DNA from: an uncultured Mordavella sp.
GTDB taxonomy: Bacteria; Bacillota; Clostridia; Lachnospirales; Lachnospiraceae
Length of the DNA stretch: 21,294 nt
Assembly: GCA_902406105.1 (NCBI GenBank)
Contig: CABPCP010000053.1
Span: forward strand, 1 to 21,294
Direction of reading: 5' to 3'
Below the pieces are notes generated by a model. It made no database searches. It saw only the letters and a list, made by a program, of their open reading frames with translations, and had not been told where the DNA came from. Below are positions 6,417 to 14,450 of the stretch, one piece after another. The translations under genes were made by a program, and so were the position numbers. Position 1 is the first letter of the stretch; every line of letters starts with the position of its first letter.

Positions 6417-6424
6417 TCTCCAAG

Positions 6425-6495
6425 AGGCGCCAACCAGATTTGAACTGGTGATGAAGGTGTTGCAGACCTCTGCCTTACCACTTGGCTATGGCGCC
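6425..6495 (-). tRNA. tRNA-Cys (GCA)
   Basis: A 71-nt cloverleaf. The acceptor stem GGCGCCA pairs with TGGCGCC, the anticodon loop CTGCAAC gives anticodon GCA, and the T-arm has GTTCAAATC. CCA is not encoded (the bases after the discriminator are CTT), so it must be added by a nucleotidyltransferase. It begins at the base right after the CCA of the upstream tRNA-Glu. Confidence 0.95.
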
Positions 6496-6570
6496 TGGTG
6501 ACTCCAACGGGAATCGAACCCGTGTTACCGCCGTGAAAGGGCGATGTCTTAACCGCTTGACCATGGAGCC
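6496..6570 (-). tRNA. tRNA-Glu (TTC)
   Basis: 72-nt body at 6499-6570 plus an encoded CCA (6496-6498). The acceptor GGCTCCA pairs with TGGAGTC (one G-U pair), the anticodon loop CTTTCAC gives TTC, and the T-loop reads GTTCGATTC. It is the first gene of a two-tRNA transcript. Confidence 0.95.
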
Positions 6571-6602
6571 ATATCACGTCTTATGTGGCGTGACCGGGAT
6601 TT

Positions 6603-6631
6603 ATAATATCATATCCTCTCCGAATTTGCAA
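6603..6631 (-). promoter_or_regulatory. tRNA operon promoter
   Basis: On the minus strand TTGCAA (6626-6631), 17-bp spacer, TATTAT (6603-6608). It lies about 33 bp upstream of tRNA-Glu, divergent from the topB promoter. Confidence 0.7.
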
Positions 6632-6665
6632 CGGTTTTTTTATTTTTCTTTGAATTTCACGTCCG

Positions 6666-6694
6666 TTGACAAACCAGCCCAAATCCGCTATCTT
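6666..6694 (+). promoter_or_regulatory. topB promoter
   Basis: TTGACA (6666-6671), 17-bp spacer, TATCTT (6689-6694), about 54 bp before the chosen topB start codon. Confidence 0.75.
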
Positions 6695-6748
6695 GAATGG
6701 AGAAAATAGATTGCCTATAAATCAATGAAAATAGAAGGAGACATCTCT

Positions 6749-8950
6749 ATGAAATCATTAGTTCTAGCTGAAAAACCTTCGGTGGCCAGAGACATTGCCA
6801 GAGTCCTTGGCTGCCGCAAGAATCTGCCCGGCGCTATCGAGGGCAGCAAATATATCGTTACCTGGGCCTTGGGCCATCTGGTCACTTTGGCGGATCCGGA
6901 AGCCTACGACCCGAAGTTCAAAGAATGGAAGATGGATTATCTTCCTATGATGCCAGGAAAATGGGACCTGGTGGTCATCAAGCAGACCGCCAAACAGTAT
7001 AGCCACGTGAAAGCCCAGCTTTTCCGCAAGGATGTGGACACCGTCATCATTGCTACAGACGCCGGCCGGGAAGGAGAACTGGTAGCCCGCTGGATCCTGG
7101 ATCGATCCGGCTGCCGCAAGCCTATCAAGAGGCTCTGGATCTCTTCTGTCACAGACAAAGCCATCCGGGAAGGCTTTTCCCATTTAAAAGACGGCCGGCA
7201 ATATGATCCGCTCTATCACGCGGCCAGAAGCCGGGCGGAAGCAGACTGGCTGGTGGGCATCAACGCCACCCGCGCCCTGACCTGCAAGTACAACGCCCAG
7301 CTCTCCTGCGGACGGGTACAGACTCCCACCCTTGCCATCATCGCAAGCCGAGAAGAAGAGATCCGCGCTTTCCGCCCAGAAGAATACTACGGATTGACCT
7401 GCATGGCCGGCGGCGTCACCTGGACCTGGAAACATAAGAAGAGCGGCAGCTCCCGTTCTTTCCAGAAAGCCTTCATCCAGGATCTGGAAACTTCTCTGAA
7501 GGGACAGACGCTTGCCATAAGCCACATACAGAAACAGCAGAAGAAAACCTTTTCTCCAGGTCTTTACGACCTGACAGAACTGCAAAGAGACGCCAACAAA
7601 CGCTTTGGCTTCTCCGCCAAGGAAACCCTGAATATCATGCAGCGGCTCTACGAGCACCACAAGGTCCTGACTTATCCCAGAACGGACTCCCGCCACATCG
7701 GCACAGATATTGTACCTACGCTGAAAGAAAGGCTGGCCGCCTGCAATATCGGCCCCTACCGTAAATATATCCCAGCCCTTTTGAAAGGGCAGATCAAGAC
7801 CAGCAAATCTTTCGTAGACGATAAGAAGGTCAGCGACCATCACGCCATCATCCCTACGGAAGAATTTGTCCAGTTGGAACATATGAGCAGCGAGGAGCGC
7901 AAGATCTATGACCTGGTGGTCCGCCGCTTCATCTGTGTGCTTTATCCGGCTTATGAATATGAGGAAACCACACTTTCTGCCGAAGCTTCGGGCGAGACTT
8001 TTGCCGCCAGGGGCCGCCGGGTTCTTTCACCAGGATGGAAAGCAGTCTATGAGGACGGTTTTACTCTGGAAGAGGGGGACGAGGAAGACCTGGAAAGTCA
8101 CGGAAACACGTTAAACCAAAAACTTCCGGCTCTCAGTCAGGGGGACTGCCTCTCCATTGACCGGATTGCCATTACCACTGGAAAGACCAAGCCGCCGGCA
8201 AGATTTACAGAAGCCACCCTTTTATCCGCCATGGAGAATCCAGTCAAATATATGGAATCCAAAGACGCCAAAGCCCGTAAGACTCTGGGGGAGACCGGCG
8301 GACTGGGAACAGTGGCCACACGGGCGGATATCATTGAAAAGTTGTTCCACTCCTTCCTGATCGAGAAGAAGGGACAGGAGATCCTGATCACTTCCAAGGG
8401 CAGACAGCTTCTTTCACTGGTCCCGGAGGATTTAAAGAAACCGGAGCTTACCGCCGACTGGGAAATGCAGCTTGCCAGGATCGCCAAGGGCGAATACAAA
8501 GAGTCTGTATTTCTCCACGACATTGAGGGCTATACCAGAGAATTGATCCAGGAGATCAAAACCTCTGACGGAACCTTCCGCCATGATAATCTGACCAACA
8601 GCAAATGCCCTCGCTGCGGCAAGCGTATGCTGGCCGTCAACGGCAAGAACGCCCGCCTGTTGGTATGCCAGGACCGGGAATGCGGCTACCGGGAGACGGT
8701 TGCCCGCCTGAGCAACGCCCGCTGCCCCAACTGCCATAGGAAGATGGAATTGATCAAAAAAGGAGAAGAAGAGACCTTTGTATGTTCCTGCGGATACAAA
8801 GAAAAACTCTCCGCCTTTAAAAAGAGGCGGGAGAAAGAAGGTGCCGGAGTCTCGAAAAAAGACGTTCAGAAGTATCTGAAGAACCAAAAAACAGAGTCGG
8901 TCGGCAATTCTTTTGCCGCCGCTCTGTCTAAGATCAATCTGGACGCTTAA
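6749..8950 (+). CDS. topB: DNA topoisomerase III (type IA)
   Basis: 733 residues from the ATG at 6749, which has AGAAGGAG eight bases upstream; an in-frame ATG at 6725 lacks a site and lies inside the leader. The enzyme relaxes and decatenates DNA through single-strand passage, acting at replication and recombination intermediates. The Toprim domain has Glu8 (AEKPS) and the acidic motif ATDAGREGE around Asp104. The nucleophile is Tyr309 in LTYPRTDSRHIG. Two C-terminal zinc ribbons (about residues 620-690) have CPRC paired with a CxxxxCGY segment and CPNC paired with CSCGY; such ribbons bind single-stranded DNA. No relaxase, coupling protein or other conjugation gene adjoins, so this is likely the chromosomal copy. 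Its end overlaps the 3' end of the convergent membrane-protein gene by 17 bp, and no terminator is visible between them. Confidence 0.93.
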   Translation: MKSLVLAEKPSVARDIARVLGCRKNLPGAIEGSKYIVTWALGHLVTLADPEAYDPKFKEWKMDYLPMMPGKWDLVVIKQTAKQYSHVKAQLFRKDVDTVIIATDAGREGELVARWILDRSGCRKPIKRLWISSVTDKAIREGFSHLKDGRQYDPLYHAARSRAEADWLVGINATRALTCKYNAQLSCGRVQTPTLAIIASREEEIRAFRPEEYYGLTCMAGGVTWTWKHKKSGSSRSFQKAFIQDLETSLKGQTLAISHIQKQQKKTFSPGLYDLTELQRDANKRFGFSAKETLNIMQRLYEHHKVLTYPRTDSRHIGTDIVPTLKERLAACNIGPYRKYIPALLKGQIKTSKSFVDDKKVSDHHAIIPTEEFVQLEHMSSEERKIYDLVVRRFICVLYPAYEYEETTLSAEASGETFAARGRRVLSPGWKAVYEDGFTLEEGDEEDLESHGNTLNQKLPALSQGDCLSIDRIAITTGKTKPPARFTEATLLSAMENPVKYMESKDAKARKTLGETGGLGTVATRADIIEKLFHSFLIEKKGQEILITSKGRQLLSLVPEDLKKPELTADWEMQLARIAKGEYKESVFLHDIEGYTRELIQEIKTSDGTFRHDNLTNSKCPRCGKRMLAVNGKNARLLVCQDRECGYRETVARLSNARCPNCHRKMELIKKGEEETFVCSCGYKEKLSAFKKRREKEGAGVSKKDVQKYLKNQKTESVGNSFAAALSKINLDA

Positions 8951-10010
8951 AAATATCGATCGTCCCTGTATTATTCAAATGTTTCAGAAGAGATAAACCG
9001 ATGGGGAAGCCAAAGAGTCCGACCACTCCCGCAAGCTGGACACCGGCAAACATGCTGGCCAGCGTCACGACCGGATGGAGGCCCAGCTGGCTTCCTACAA
9101 TTTTCGGCTCGATGATATTCCGGATGATCGTAATCACAATGTACAGTATGAATAATTTGAGCGCCATTGTATAATCTCCAAGAAGCGCAGTGATCACCGC
9201 CCACGGGATCATGATGCCTCCCGTTCCCAAAACCGGCAGAATATCAAAGATCGCGATGCACAGCGCCAGGATCAGCGCCGGGTCTATGTCGAGAATCGTA
9301 AAGCCGATCAGCAGTTCTCCAAAGGTAATCGACATGATCAGCGCGTAAGAACGGATACAGACAAACAAGGTCCCCACAATATATTGTTTTACCTGCTGGA
9401 AAAGCTCCGTTCCTTTGGCATCTAACTGACGCATGCAAAAATCCGTCAAACGGTCAAAGTCCATAGCGATAAAGAATGTGGAGATCACCATTAGGAGCAG
9501 TTTCAAAAACAGCATTGGAAGGGACGAGGCGAAACCGGAGATAAGCTCCATACTTCCCATGGATATTCTGGAAACCAGCTCTCCCAGCATCTGCATTAAT
9601 TGATCCTGCAGATAATTGACAGCCTCTAAAAGTGTCGGGTCCATCCTCGTCACCGTCTGTTCCAGTTCCTGGAACAACTGGGTGACCACAGGCTGCACAT
9701 AGAGACGCACCAGGGACGGCAGCTCACCGATCAACTGCGTCACTCCGGAGAATGCCTTCACACTCGCCAAAGCCAGAAGCACGCCTACCGTTCCATAGAA
9801 CACCAATACCAAAAGGACCGCCATCAGTTTCCTTGGGACTTTTGTTTTCCTTGCCAGAAACTTTGTCGGCCTCTGCAGGGCATAAGCAATCAAAAGGCCC
9901 AGCACAAAAGGTGCAAGCAAAGGGAGCAGAAATTTCACAAAAAGGAAAACTACTCCCAAAATAATCGCAAAGTATAAAAAATTAATAATAAATCTTCTTC
10001 GTTTTTCCAT
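8934..10010 (-). CDS. AI-2E/YtvI-family integral membrane protein
   Basis: 358 residues from the ATG at 10008-10010. The open frame extends upstream to a TTG at 10097, but those residues are not family-like and would overlap the promoter. A basic N-terminus (MEKRRR) leads into two hydrophobic helices, an amphipathic central stretch (ELPSLVRLYVQPVVTQLF and on), and about five C-terminal membrane segments. The late motif EPKIVGSQLGLHPVVTL with a following hydrophobic FAG is typical of the AI-2E permease family (PF01594), which includes YtvI sporulation proteins and Na+/H+ antiporter-like members. The exact substrate is not known from sequence. The promoter at 10020-10048 places transcription start only about three bases before the ATG, so translation would be leaderless or nearly so; no Shine-Dalgarno sequence is visible. 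Confidence 0.82.
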   Translation of the reverse strand: MEKRRRFIINFLYFAIILGVVFLFVKFLLPLLAPFVLGLLIAYALQRPTKFLARKTKVPRKLMAVLLVLVFYGTVGVLLALASVKAFSGVTQLIGELPSLVRLYVQPVVTQLFQELEQTVTRMDPTLLEAVNYLQDQLMQMLGELVSRISMGSMELISGFASSLPMLFLKLLLMVISTFFIAMDFDRLTDFCMRQLDAKGTELFQQVKQYIVGTLFVCIRSYALIMSITFGELLIGFTILDIDPALILALCIAIFDILPVLGTGGIMIPWAVITALLGDYTMALKLFILYIVITIIRNIIEPKIVGSQLGLHPVVTLASMFAGVQLAGVVGLFGFPIGLSLLKHLNNTGTIDIFKRPD

Positions 10011-10019
10011 ATCTATTCT

Positions 10020-10048
10020 ATTATAGGAAGAGAAAATTCCAGTGTCAA
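10020..10048 (-). promoter_or_regulatory. Perfect consensus promoter giving a leaderless mRNA
   Basis: On the minus strand TTGACA (10043-10048), exactly 17 bp, TATAAT (10020-10025). Only nine bases separate the -10 box from the ATG, so the mRNA start falls near 10013. Confidence 0.75.
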
Positions 10049-10127
10049 TAAGGTTGACAGAAAATATACAGCTTTTTAACTTGAAATACCGAGGCAAATC
10101 TCTTAAGTTTCCCGCTCGTCTCCTTCA

Positions 10128-10156
10128 TTGCTATTCTATTCGATCCATGTTACTTT
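10128..10156 (+). promoter_or_regulatory. Candidate ridA promoter
   Basis: TTGCTA (10128-10133), 17-bp spacer, TACTTT (10151-10156). It is a weak match but the best-placed pair upstream of ridA, giving a leader of about 67 nt. Confidence 0.4.
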
Positions 10157-10168
10157 AATACTAAACAA

Positions 10169-10193
10169 GCGGAGCCAAAATCATCAGCTCCGC
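10169..10193 (+). other. Hairpin in the ridA leader
   Basis: GCGGAGC (10169-10175) and GCTCCGC (10187-10193) form a perfect 7-bp stem with an 11-base loop, 36 bp ahead of the start codon. No U-run follows, so it is not a clear attenuator. It may stabilise the mRNA or bind a protein. Confidence 0.5.
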
Positions 10194-10229
10194 CATCAAA
10201 AATCAGGACCAAGAAAGGGGACATCTATT

Positions 10230-10601
10230 ATGGAAAAAATCACAACAGATAAAATCGCGAAATCAAACGGACCGTATTCACAGGGATATACCCACAACGG
10301 GTTCTTCTTCTGCGCCGGACAGATCGGAGTCGAACCTTCCACCGGCGAGCTCCATGTACACACGATCGAGGAACAGACCGACCGGGCCTGCCGCAATGTA
10401 GGCATCATGCTGGAAGCGGCCGGAACATCTTTCGAAAAAGTCATCAAAGCCAATTGCTTTATCGCTGATATGGACGATTTCGACGCATTCAACCAGGTCT
10501 ACGCCCGCTACTTTGTGTCCAAACCAGCCAGGACCTGCGTGGCGGTCAAAACCCTTCCCAAACACGCGCTCTGTGAGATCGAAGTCATTGCGGCCGTTTA
10601 A
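10230..10601 (+). CDS. ridA: RidA-family reactive enamine/imine deaminase
   Basis: 123 residues from the ATG at 10230, with AAAGGGG about ten bases upstream; upstream in-frame codons lack support. RidA proteins are trimeric cytosolic enzymes that hydrolyse the reactive 2-aminoacrylate and related imines released by PLP enzymes, protecting cellular PLP enzymes from damage. The substrate-binding arginine is Arg101 (KPARTCVAV), and the family C-terminal signature KHALCEIEVIAAV supplies Glu116, spaced 15 residues from the Arg as in characterised members. Other signatures are GPYSQG near the N-terminus and FCAGQIG. It is transcribed divergently from the AI-2E gene and converges with the catabolic cluster, with the GC palindrome between them. 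Confidence 0.92.
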   Translation: MEKITTDKIAKSNGPYSQGYTHNGFFFCAGQIGVEPSTGELHVHTIEEQTDRACRNVGIMLEAAGTSFEKVIKANCFIADMDDFDAFNQVYARYFVSKPARTCVAVKTLPKHALCEIEVIAAV

Positions 10602-10604
10602 TTA

Positions 10605-10636
10605 GGGCCGGGGGATTTTTAAAAATCCCCCGGCCC
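10605..10636. repeat. 32-bp perfect GC-rich palindrome (REP-like), copy 2
   Basis: Perfect palindrome centred between 10620 and 10621 and identical to the inner 32 bp of copy 1. It starts four bases after the ridA stop codon and 20 bp beyond the stop of the convergent dehydrogenase gene, a position suited to a bidirectional transcription or mRNA-decay barrier. Confidence 0.85.
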
Positions 10637-10655
10637 CGTCTACAATTTGACACAA

Positions 10656-11588
10656 TTAATTCAATTTGCTTTTTACTTCTTTCCCTGCCATTACAGCCTC
10701 GATATTCCTGCGGAAGAATTCATATCTTGTCTTATGGAATTTTAATCCATCCGGCATCCCGGCTGTATGAGGCGTCAGGATTACGTTTGGCAGTTTCCGC
10801 AGTTCGCTGTCCAAGGGCAGAGGTTCTTCCTCAAACACATCCAGGCAGGCGCCGCCGATCTGTCCTGTCTTCAGCGCTTCGATCAGATCCGGCTGGCAGA
10901 TGATGCCGCCTCTGGCTGTATTGACCAGAAGAGCCGTATCTTTCATCTTCTTAAAACTCTCTTTCCGGAACATATGCCGGGTCTCGTCATTCAGATAGAC
11001 ATGCACCGTAATGATGTCGGACTCTCGGATAAGTTCTTCCAGCTTCACCGGGCGCACATACTCCGCGCACTCTTTTACGAATGGATCATATCCCAGCACG
11101 TGAATGCCCATTGCGCTGCAGTAGGCCGCCACTCTTTTCCCGATGGCGCCAAGACCGATGATACCAATGGTTTTCCCCCGCAGCTCCGCTCCATTATAGT
11201 AGAGTTGTTTCTCGTCCTCTCCCTGCTTCATAAACGCATCCAGGAAAGGCAGATTCTTGTAATACCCTAAGATCATGGCAAATGTGTGCTCTGCCACAGC
11301 GTCCGCGTTGACGCCGGCGGCGTTAGCCGCCTTGACCCCATGTCTGGTACAGGCTTCGATATCCACATTGTCATACCCTGCTCCGGTCTGCACCAGCTTC
11401 AGCTTGGACGCTTTCTCAAGCAGAGCCTCATTTACCTGGATATGCTCCGGGATCAGTACGTCCGCATCCGCCACGTGTTCCCCTTCCTCTCCCGGCTGTA
11501 CCGCCGTGATCTCCCAGTCTTCCGGGAATACCTGCCGGATCCGGGAAACGGTATCTTCTGTATAATATCCTACGATCAGTATTTTCAT
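10656..11588 (-). CDS. D-2-hydroxyacid dehydrogenase (NAD-dependent)
   Basis: 310 residues, the typical length of single-domain-pair family members such as glyoxylate/hydroxypyruvate reductases and short SerA forms. The catalytic domain flanks a Rossmann NAD domain with GLGAIG (145-150). The catalytic triad is Arg226 (NTARGGI), Glu255 (DVFEEEP) and His274 (TPHTAG). There is no C-terminal ACT domain. It reduces or oxidises a 2-keto/2-hydroxy acid; Asp168 after the second beta strand (GYDPF) suggests NAD(H) preference. It is the last gene of the catabolic operon, three bases after the isomerase stop, so it probably oxidises the carbon product of the pathway to a keto acid. 3-phosphoglycerate dehydrogenase is possible but less likely given the context. 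Confidence 0.85.
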   Translation of the reverse strand: MKILIVGYYTEDTVSRIRQVFPEDWEITAVQPGEEGEHVADADVLIPEHIQVNEALLEKASKLKLVQTGAGYDNVDIEACTRHGVKAANAAGVNADAVAEHTFAMILGYYKNLPFLDAFMKQGEDEKQLYYNGAELRGKTIGIIGLGAIGKRVAAYCSAMGIHVLGYDPFVKECAEYVRPVKLEELIRESDIITVHVYLNDETRHMFRKESFKKMKDTALLVNTARGGIICQPDLIEALKTGQIGGACLDVFEEEPLPLDSELRKLPNVILTPHTAGMPDGLKFHKTRYEFFRRNIEAVMAGKEVKSKLN

Positions 11589-11591
11589 CTT

Positions 11592-12548
11592 CTATTCTTG
11601 CTCCTTCCAGGTCATTTTCTCCCAGGCCTCAAAAAATACCCGTTTGATGTTGGCGATCACCAGTTCCTCCGGCTCATCGCCAAAGGGACCGACTTCAAAG
11701 GAAACCAATGGTTTCCTGGTAGCCCCAGGTCTGGAAAAGAATCCGGTCTTCCCAAGGGTGGTCAAAAATCTTGCCAGTTCTTCTGCGTCCACCTCAGAAT
11801 CCGGCACCCCAAAGGGCAGGTGTTTATCTCCAAAGTATGGTTTCTCCATGTCTTTCACATAAGAATTGCCAATGTGGACATGGCTCAGATAGTCCTTTGC
11901 CTGCCACAGCGCTTTGTGAGGATCCTCCCGCATCACCGGGAAATGGCTCTGGTCCAGCAGGATTCCTACATTTTCATATTTTTCTTTCACTCTTCTTACA
12001 ATGGCCACGGCTTCATTGGTAGGGCCAAGGAGATAATGACGGTCAAAGTACCGGTCTCCCGTCTCTACAGAAACTACCAGAGTATACTCCTGATCCGCGG
12101 CGGCCTGCCGGGCGTACTCGCAAAGCTCCATAAGCGAGCGCTCAAAGGCCTCCAGCATAGCGTCCTTTTCTTCCTCCGTGGTGTATTTTCCTGTCACCAC
12201 GTGCATGATCCGGGCATTCTCCTGATAACACTGGTCGATCAGCCGTTTCCCGGATTCCACAGAAGCCTTGCGCTTCTCTTCATCCAGGCTGCTCAGGTCC
12301 ATTCCAAGACGCCTTACCGCGTCCCCTCCATTGAATACAACCTGAGCGCCTGCCAGACGGGCATACTCTCTCGTCATTTCGACGATCTCATCCTCCGGTG
12401 TATAGGAGACTTCCACCACTGTGAAGAAGGGGTCCGCAAGAATCGTCATCAGTCCCTCAAAAAACCGATCCTTATCATCTGCGATCCCAGAGAATAATTT
12501 GGGAAGTACGATGCCCACATCAATGTATGATTCCCAGCTTTTCTGCAT
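11592..12548 (-). CDS. Sugar phosphate isomerase/epimerase (xylose-isomerase-like TIM barrel)
   Basis: 318 residues of the AP-endonuclease-2/xylose-isomerase-like TIM barrel. The metal ligands expected at the strand ends are seen: Glu in VVSVETGD, Asp in ILLDQSHFP, His in SHVHIGNS, and a late Glu in VSFEVGPFG. Family members interconvert ketoses and aldoses or epimerise keto sugars and polyol derivatives. AAGGAGG precedes the ATG. The gene lies between the HAD hydrolase (28-bp gap) and the dehydrogenase (3-bp gap), so it should act on the dephosphorylated carbon skeleton or its phosphate. The precise substrate is not readable from sequence. Confidence 0.8.
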   Translation of the reverse strand: MQKSWESYIDVGIVLPKLFSGIADDKDRFFEGLMTILADPFFTVVEVSYTPEDEIVEMTREYARLAGAQVVFNGGDAVRRLGMDLSSLDEEKRKASVESGKRLIDQCYQENARIMHVVTGKYTTEEEKDAMLEAFERSLMELCEYARQAAADQEYTLVVSVETGDRYFDRHYLLGPTNEAVAIVRRVKEKYENVGILLDQSHFPVMREDPHKALWQAKDYLSHVHIGNSYVKDMEKPYFGDKHLPFGVPDSEVDAEELARFLTTLGKTGFFSRPGATRKPLVSFEVGPFGDEPEELVIANIKRVFFEAWEKMTWKEQE

Positions 12549-12576
12549 GGTCTTATTTCCTCCTTAAACGGTCGTT

Positions 12577-13311
12577 TTATACGATATACCCTTCTTCGAT
12601 AAGAGCCGGCAGATCCCGGACGCTCTCGATCACATGAGTATGCCAGTATTTTCCCCAGGCGCTGATCGGGGTAGAGCCGGATGTCACGCCAATGACCGCG
12701 CGGCAGCCTGCGTTATAGCCTTCCAGCATATCCGCGGGAGTGTCTCCGATCTTGATGACGCTTCTCACGTTCTGGATATTCAGCTCCTGCATCGCGTGAT
12801 ACAGCATGAAGGGAGCCGGGCGTCCTTTTCCTTCCGGAACCATATCTAAGTCCACCGCGCAGTCAACCAGACCGTCTCTTACCCATCCCAGGCAGTCGAA
12901 GATCGCCTGATTGACATCGGAATGAAAACCTGTATCTGTAGCAACTTTAATACCATTTTTATGGCACCATTCAAATACTTTTGAAGATCCCTCGATTTCC
13001 TGACAGTCATGCCGGTAGTAGTCGATCATGATCTCTACATAACAGTCATAGATCTTCTTTGCCAGCTCATAGGTATCTTCAAAAATGTCTTCCTCAAATC
13101 CTCGGAAATCCATGATCCTTCCCTGGCTCTTCGCGATCAGGAACTGATACAGGTGGATCTTGTTGGTTCCCATCAGATTGGCGATCTCGTCCGGCGTCGC
13201 CTTAAGATCATATTGTACCGCCGCTTTATACAAGCAGTCCCTGACTGCGTTATCGTCCTTTACTGTTGTTCCTGCCAGGTCAAATACTGCCAGTTTGATC
13301 TGTTGATTCAT
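12577..13311 (-). CDS. Phosphonatase-like HAD hydrolase
   Basis: 244 residues. Motif I reads FDLAGTTV: nucleophile Asp11 followed two residues later by Ala rather than the Asp usual in HAD phosphatases. This DxAGTT form is the mark of phosphonoacetaldehyde hydrolase (PhnX) and the related phosphonatase-like family. Lys51 in LMGTNKIHL aligns by eye with the Schiff-base lysine of PhnX, and GRPAPFMLYHAM resembles the PhnX substrate-region motif. Motif III/IV is IKIGDTPADM. The enzyme may therefore break a C-P bond in an aldehyde or ketone phosphonate, though many phosphonatase-like members have unknown substrates. The ATG overlaps the phosphodiesterase stop (ATGA), indicating tight coupling, and GGAAGGA serves as ribosome site. 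Plain phosphatase activity remains possible. Confidence 0.8.
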   Translation of the reverse strand: MNQQIKLAVFDLAGTTVKDDNAVRDCLYKAAVQYDLKATPDEIANLMGTNKIHLYQFLIAKSQGRIMDFRGFEEDIFEDTYELAKKIYDCYVEIMIDYYRHDCQEIEGSSKVFEWCHKNGIKVATDTGFHSDVNQAIFDCLGWVRDGLVDCAVDLDMVPEGKGRPAPFMLYHAMQELNIQNVRSVIKIGDTPADMLEGYNAGCRAVIGVTSGSTPISAWGKYWHTHVIESVRDLPALIEEGYIV

Positions 13312-14447
13312 ACGTTTGTCCTTCCTTCCATTACTAAAGTTCTTATCATCGCCGGGATATCTGTGATCTTTCGTTTCCCGCCGTCTAATGAAAGCCGCTT
13401 CCCCGGATCGTAGGCCAGGAAAAAGCCGTTCATTTCTCTTACATGCTCCGGATCATACCCATGGAGCCCTTTCATATCATGGTACTTTTCTTCCGCGCGC
13501 TCCATAATGTCCTCAGAGCAGGAGCCAGCCGCCATCTCCAGGATAGCCCTGGGGCGCTGTAAGCTTCCCTTTTTATTTTCCTCAGCATCCAGGCTTTCTT
13601 TGTCAATCCAATGGATCTTCTCGATCTTTCCGCTCTTTTCCAGACAAGCTGCCACAGCCTTATTTCTTTCTTCCGGAAGCTGGCTGAAAAACTGCATGCA
13701 GCCGCTGCCGTCGCTTAGGAAATGGATCTTGCCCTCATCGATCTCCGTCTCATATCCGTGATCTCTCGCGTAGATATTGGGGAAGAAATTTTCCTTCTTA
13801 TCCAGCATTCCATGGTCTGAGAAAAAGATCAGCTTCTCAATGCCGCAGGTCTTGGCCGTCCGGATCAGCTCTTCTACATAGGCGATCATGTGATCGCAGG
13901 CTTGGGCGGTCCGCTCATTTTCTACACCATAAATATGGGCCGCTCCATCATACTCTTCAAAATGGGCCGCGATAAAATCCTTATCTCCCTGCTCCATCTC
14001 CTGCTTTAACAATTCCAGAGCCCGCATATCTTTCTCATACGCGGCCTGGACGCCGGAAGCCTCTTCGTGGGTCGTCAGGTCTTCACTGTGATTTACTCCC
14101 GGAAGCCCGTCTCCCAAAGGCCAGTTGATACTTCCGCATTTTAATCCCTCCGCGTCAAATTCATGGACGATCGTATCTTCCGGCATGATCCGCTTTGCCT
14201 CTTCTACTGTAGGATGATAAAGAGATACCTGCTGGAATCCCGGTCCCTCCATTACCAGATTCTCCATGATTCCGTGTTCTTCTGGAGTTTTTCCGGTCAA
14301 TATACTCACATGTGCAGGAACTGTGATGGACGGATATACCGTCCAAAGCTCCTGCACATGGATGTCAGAACCGTGATATTTCCAGGCATTCTCAAAAACC
14401 TTTGCCGGCATCCCGTCCAGGGATACCAATATCACTTGATTTTTCAT
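13308..14447 (-). CDS. Alkaline-phosphatase-superfamily phosphodiesterase / phosphonohydrolase
   Basis: 379 residues of the type I phosphodiesterase/nucleotide pyrophosphatase family (PF01663), which also includes phosphonoacetate hydrolase PhnA. The two-metal site and nucleophile can be read off: Asp11 (SLDGM), Thr42 (YPSITVPAH, nucleophile), Asp167 and His171 (YDGAAH), Asp211 and His212 (SDHGM), and His329 (LHGYDP). All expected residues are present. There is no signal peptide, so it works in the cytoplasm on an imported substrate. It starts three bases after the solute-binding-protein stop and overlaps the phosphonatase-like HAD gene by four bases. This placement suggests that it cleaves the transported phosphodiester or phosphonate as the first step. 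Nucleotide pyrophosphatase activity cannot be excluded. Confidence 0.82.
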   Translation of the reverse strand: MKNQVILVSLDGMPAKVFENAWKYHGSDIHVQELWTVYPSITVPAHVSILTGKTPEEHGIMENLVMEGPGFQQVSLYHPTVEEAKRIMPEDTIVHEFDAEGLKCGSINWPLGDGLPGVNHSEDLTTHEEASGVQAAYEKDMRALELLKQEMEQGDKDFIAAHFEEYDGAAHIYGVENERTAQACDHMIAYVEELIRTAKTCGIEKLIFFSDHGMLDKKENFFPNIYARDHGYETEIDEGKIHFLSDGSGCMQFFSQLPEERNKAVAACLEKSGKIEKIHWIDKESLDAEENKKGSLQRPRAILEMAAGSCSEDIMERAEEKYHDMKGLHGYDPEHVREMNGFFLAYDPGKRLSLDGGKRKITDIPAMIRTLVMEGRTNV

Positions 14448-14450
14448 AGA

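Noticed and set aside
10141..10229. Riboswitch or attenuator ahead of ridA
   Set aside because: Only one simple hairpin, no U-run and no alternative pairing or known aptamer core seen.
11286..12497. Plus-strand frame of 403 codons opposite the isomerase gene
   Set aside because: Antisense shadow of two well-supported enzymes.
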